A DNA stretch of 17,352 nt from the NCBI GenBank assembly GCA_030448225.1, contig JAUJNJ010000046.1, positions 1-17,352 on the forward strand, read 5' to 3'. Within the stretch, counting starts at the first letter, position 1. The number at the start of each line of letters is the position of its first letter. Positions 14,770 to 17,352 of the stretch are shown here, one piece after another. Made by a program: the position numbers and the translations under genes. The DNA comes from Phycisphaerae bacterium. Its GTDB lineage: Bacteria > Planctomycetota > Phycisphaerae > Tepidisphaerales > Tepidisphaeraceae. The notes under the pieces are model-generated. The model searched no databases and was not told where the DNA came from. It saw nothing but the letters and a program-made list of their open reading frames with translations.

Positions 14770-17232
14770 CTACACCTCGTCCGCCAGTTCCTCCAGGATC
14801 TCGTCGGTCGACTGCGGGTCGACGGTGCGGCACGCGGTCGTGAGGACTGACGAGATTTCCGCCAGGCGCGCCTGCCACGCCACGGGGTCGGTGTCGCCCG
14901 GGGTGAGGCGGGCGAACTCCTGGCAGAGCAGGATCATCCGCAGCAGGTGCTTGAAGAGGATGCCCTCCTGGCGGACGAGGTCGCGGGCGCGGACGAACTT
15001 GTCGAAGTCGCCGCCGTGCTGGAGCAGGTCGCCGACGGCCCACACCGGCGTGACGAACAGGCCGCCGGCGTGGTCGATCTCGCCCTCGAAGAGCATCCGC
15101 ATCTTCTGGGCGAGCGGTACGGGGTACTTGCGGAACTCCGGCGCGACGTCCGACTGGTCAGCCTGCGGGTAGAGATCCTCCTGCGTGGCGAGGCCGCGGG
15201 TGTAGATGAGCGGGTCGACCGTCTCGAGGCTGAGGCGGCCGGGGGGCAGGTCGTCGGGCCACGGGACGCGCAGCGATTTGGCGACCGAGCCGGGCATCTC
15301 GAGCAGACTCTCGAGGATCTGAATCATCTCGTGGTCGTCGGCCTTGCCGAGGTAGTCCATCAGGTACAGGCCGTAGAGCGGGTGGACGGCGCGGAAGACC
15401 ATGAGCTGGTGCAGCTTTTCCGTCGGCGCCGCGGTGATCGGGTCGTACGGGTCGGGTGGGACGGTGCCGCCCTTGTTCGCGCCGCGGGCGGCCATATCCG
15501 GACGAGCGGCGACGGCGGCGGTCGTGCCGATCTCGTCGCCCATCTTCAGCCGGGCCTTCAGTTCGCTCACGCTCGGCGGCTTCACGCGCGGCGCCTCGAC
15601 GACCGCCGCGGCGGTGACGGCCGGAACGGTGGGGGCGTCATCGGCGTCGTCCTCGTCGTCGAGGACGGCGGTGGTCGGCAGCATCGCGCCGGCCGGCTTC
15701 ACGGCGTTCTGCCACGCGGGGGGTGGCGGGGGATCGAGGATGACGACGCCCGTTCCGCTCAGCGTCACGAGCATGCGCGTCAATCGCTTGACCTCCGCCT
15801 CGATCGTCGGCGGGTCCATCAGCCGGCGGCGGATCACCTGGCGGATCGGTTCCACCGCAGGGTCCGCGTCGAGCAGGAACGCGAGCCAGCGCCAGTTGAG
15901 GTTCCCCTTGCTCGCCAGGCGCACCGGCGGGGCGGTCTGCAGCTTTGCGAACTGCTCGGCGTTCCAGTAGGTGAAGTTGCTGCGGCGCGTCGGCTTCTTC
16001 TTCAGCAGCGCCTTCTTCGCCTTCATCAGGTTCGGGTCCTTCGTCTCCTCGGGGATAGAGTCGTACTTCTCCTTCCACCGCGCGAGCTTCACGTCGTCCT
16101 CGTGCGCCATCGCGTAGACGTGCCCCTCGGTGTCGAACTGCGGCCGCCCGGCGCGGCCGAACATCTGCTGCGCGTTGCTGGCGTCGACGAGCTTCTTCTT
16201 GTCGCGCGGCCCTTTGACGAGCGTCGTCAGCACGACCGACCGCGCCGGCAGGTTGATGCCCGCCGCCAATGTCTCGGTGCAGACGCACACCGGCAGCAGC
16301 TTTTCCTGGAAGAGCGTCTCCACCACCCGCCGGTAGCGCGGCAGCAGGCCGGCGTGGTGGATGCCGATGCCGCGCGTCAGGAACGTGCGCAGCTTGTTGC
16401 CCGAGCCGACGGAAAAGTCGAACGCCTCGAGGCGGTCGAGCAGCGTCTTGCGCTGCCCCTCGTCGAACAGGTCTTTCCCCTTCAGCACCTCGGCGGTGTC
16501 CCAGCAGACCTGCCGGTCGAAGCAGAACACGAGGGCCGGCGTGCGGCGCTGCTCGTCGGCGCCGCCGGCGATGCGCTCCATGAAGTCGGGCAGCAGCTCG
16601 TCGCCGACCCAGTGGAAGTGGAGCGGGACCTTGCGCTCGGTCCCCTCGACGAGCGTCACCCGCCGGTCGAGGCTGCGGGCCATCCAGCTGATGAACTCCG
16701 GCGCCGACCCCACGGTGGCCGACAGCAGCATCACCCGCACGTGCGGCGGCAGCAGCGACAGCGCCAGCTCCCACACGATGCCCCGCTGCGGCTCGTTGAA
16801 GTTGTGGAACTCGTCCATCACGACCGCGCCGACTTCGGAGAAGTCGAACGCCTCGGGGTGGAGCAACCGGTTCAGCAGCACCTCGGCCACCACCACCTTG
16901 ATCTGCGCGTTGGGGTTGACCGTGCGGTGGCCGGTGACGAGGCCAACTTTTTCCCGGTCGAACCCCCAGCGGGCGACGGTGTCCTGCAGTTCGAGCAGTT
17001 TCTGGTCGGTCAGCGCGATGAGCGGCGTCGAGTAATACACCACCTTCCCCGTCCGCAGCCCCTCGTAGACCGCGGCCTCGGCGACCATCGTCTTGCCGGT
17101 GCCGGTGGGGGCCGACAGCAGCACGCCCTGGTCACAGGACGCCCACGCGTACATCGCTTCCTCCTGCACCGGGTACGGCGCGTGGGGCAGGCGGTCGAGG
17201 TAGTCGAGGACGATTTCGTCGCGAGAGACCAT
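14770..17232 (-). CDS. Ski2-like DEAD/DEAH-box helicase, 820 residues
   Basis: This intact superfamily 2 helicase unwinds RNA or DNA with ATP; Ski2-like members in bacteria are poorly characterised. ATG at 17232 follows AGGA by seven bases. Motif order is Q-like YPVQEEAM (20-27), Walker A SAPTGTGKT (40-48), motif Ia STPLIALTDQK (68-78), DEFH (140-143, a DEVH variant), SAT (171-173), then motif V TETLAAGINLPA (319-330) and motif VI QQMFGRAGRP (355-364). The Ski2 hallmark GIGIHHAGLLPRYR (288-301) is present. After a winged-helix-like part, residues about 503-605 form a low-complexity linker rich in Pro, Ala and Asp (LDDEDDADDAPTVPAV), followed by a helical C-terminal domain (PTEKLHQLMVFRAVHPLYGL ... 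EILEELADEV) that resembles the DSHCT region of Ski2/Mtr4 proteins in position. An RNA-turnover role is inference; a DNA-repair role (HelQ-like) is an alternative. Confidence 0.85.
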   Translation of the reverse strand: MVSRDEIVLDYLDRLPHAPYPVQEEAMYAWASCDQGVLLSAPTGTGKTMVAEAAVYEGLRTGKVVYYSTPLIALTDQKLLELQDTVARWGFDREKVGLVTGHRTVNPNAQIKVVVAEVLLNRLLHPEAFDFSEVGAVVMDEFHNFNEPQRGIVWELALSLLPPHVRVMLLSATVGSAPEFISWMARSLDRRVTLVEGTERKVPLHFHWVGDELLPDFMERIAGGADEQRRTPALVFCFDRQVCWDTAEVLKGKDLFDEGQRKTLLDRLEAFDFSVGSGNKLRTFLTRGIGIHHAGLLPRYRRVVETLFQEKLLPVCVCTETLAAGINLPARSVVLTTLVKGPRDKKKLVDASNAQQMFGRAGRPQFDTEGHVYAMAHEDDVKLARWKEKYDSIPEETKDPNLMKAKKALLKKKPTRRSNFTYWNAEQFAKLQTAPPVRLASKGNLNWRWLAFLLDADPAVEPIRQVIRRRLMDPPTIEAEVKRLTRMLVTLSGTGVVILDPPPPPAWQNAVKPAGAMLPTTAVLDDEDDADDAPTVPAVTAAAVVEAPRVKPPSVSELKARLKMGDEIGTTAAVAARPDMAARGANKGGTVPPDPYDPITAAPTEKLHQLMVFRAVHPLYGLYLMDYLGKADDHEMIQILESLLEMPGSVAKSLRVPWPDDLPPGRLSLETVDPLIYTRGLATQEDLYPQADQSDVAPEFRKYPVPLAQKMRMLFEGEIDHAGGLFVTPVWAVGDLLQHGGDFDKFVRARDLVRQEGILFKHLLRMILLCQEFARLTPGDTDPVAWQARLAEISSVLTTACRTVDPQSTDEILEELADEV

Positions 17233-17249
17233 GGCCCGATCCTAACGGA

Positions 17250-17352
17250 TCACGAGATGCGCCGCAGGCGCGCGTGCCGCGGGCGGACGTTGACGACGCG
17301 CTCCTGCGCGGGGACGTGAAGGTCTCGCGCTCGGGGAACGTGCCCGCCGAAG
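17250..17352 (-). CDS. Possible C-terminal end of an upstream gene (partial)
   Basis: The minus strand is open from the window edge to TGA at 17250-17252 and would encode about 33 residues ending VVNVRPRHARLRRIS. The stop is 17 bases before the helicase start, a spacing typical of an operon. The stretch is too short to recognise a family, and an open frame of this length is common by chance in such GC-rich DNA. Confidence 0.3.
   Translation of the reverse strand, partial: FGGHVPRARDLHVPAQERVVNVRPRHARLRRIS

Noticed and set aside
14947..17319. A 790-codon open frame on the plus strand, antisense to the helicase
   Set aside because: It is the mirror of a well-supported helicase gene in GC-rich DNA; its translation is Arg/Val/Glu/His-rich without motifs.

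Overview
The window looks like GC-rich chromosomal DNA from a planctomycete (Planctomycetota), probably from an environmental or metagenome assembly. I infer this from gene content: a PVC-type secreted dehydrogenase with HEAT repeats and a cytochrome-like C-terminus, a ceramidase-family amidohydrolase, an MGH1-like glycosidase with discoidin-like modules, a PIG-L/NagB-like pair and a bacterial Ski2-like helicase. No species can be named from the sequence.

Layout. The 3' end of a 5S rRNA (+) lies at the left edge, followed by a plausible terminator. Two convergent or co-directional minus-strand secreted-enzyme genes follow: the PVC-type dehydrogenase (272-3212) and the ceramidase-family hydrolase (3335-4989). 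After a divergent promoter region come two plus-strand secreted glycan-active genes (5410-7964 and 8070-10334), separated by a perfect hairpin. All four genes are broken by many single-base frameshifts, yet family motifs continue in alternating frames, so I read them as real genes carrying base-level sequence errors.

From 10.4 to 11.5 kb there are three small minus-strand genes: a zinc-ribbon protein, a single-span membrane protein and a three-span membrane protein. They are separated by two related imperfect palindromes, and the stop codon of one gene lies inside a palindrome arm. This resembles an integron gene-cassette array without a visible integrase, and it is the most unusual structure in the window. 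A possible 33-residue membrane peptide follows near 11.9 kb.

The right half is intact and on the minus strand. It holds a NagB-like sugar-phosphate isomerase/deaminase homologue (12084-13046), a PIG-L deacetylase (13288-14061) and an 820-residue Ski2-like helicase (14770-17232). A short open end of an upstream gene may lie at the right edge. PIG-L and NagB-like genes read in the same direction and fit amino-sugar deacetylation and deamination, which could serve the glycosidases to the left; that link is inference.

Intergenic DNA holds two classes of dispersed repeat: 'CCACGGAGACACGGAG' type elements (3.26-3.40 kb and 13.09-13.26 kb) and three C-rich palindromes (14.34-14.72 kb).
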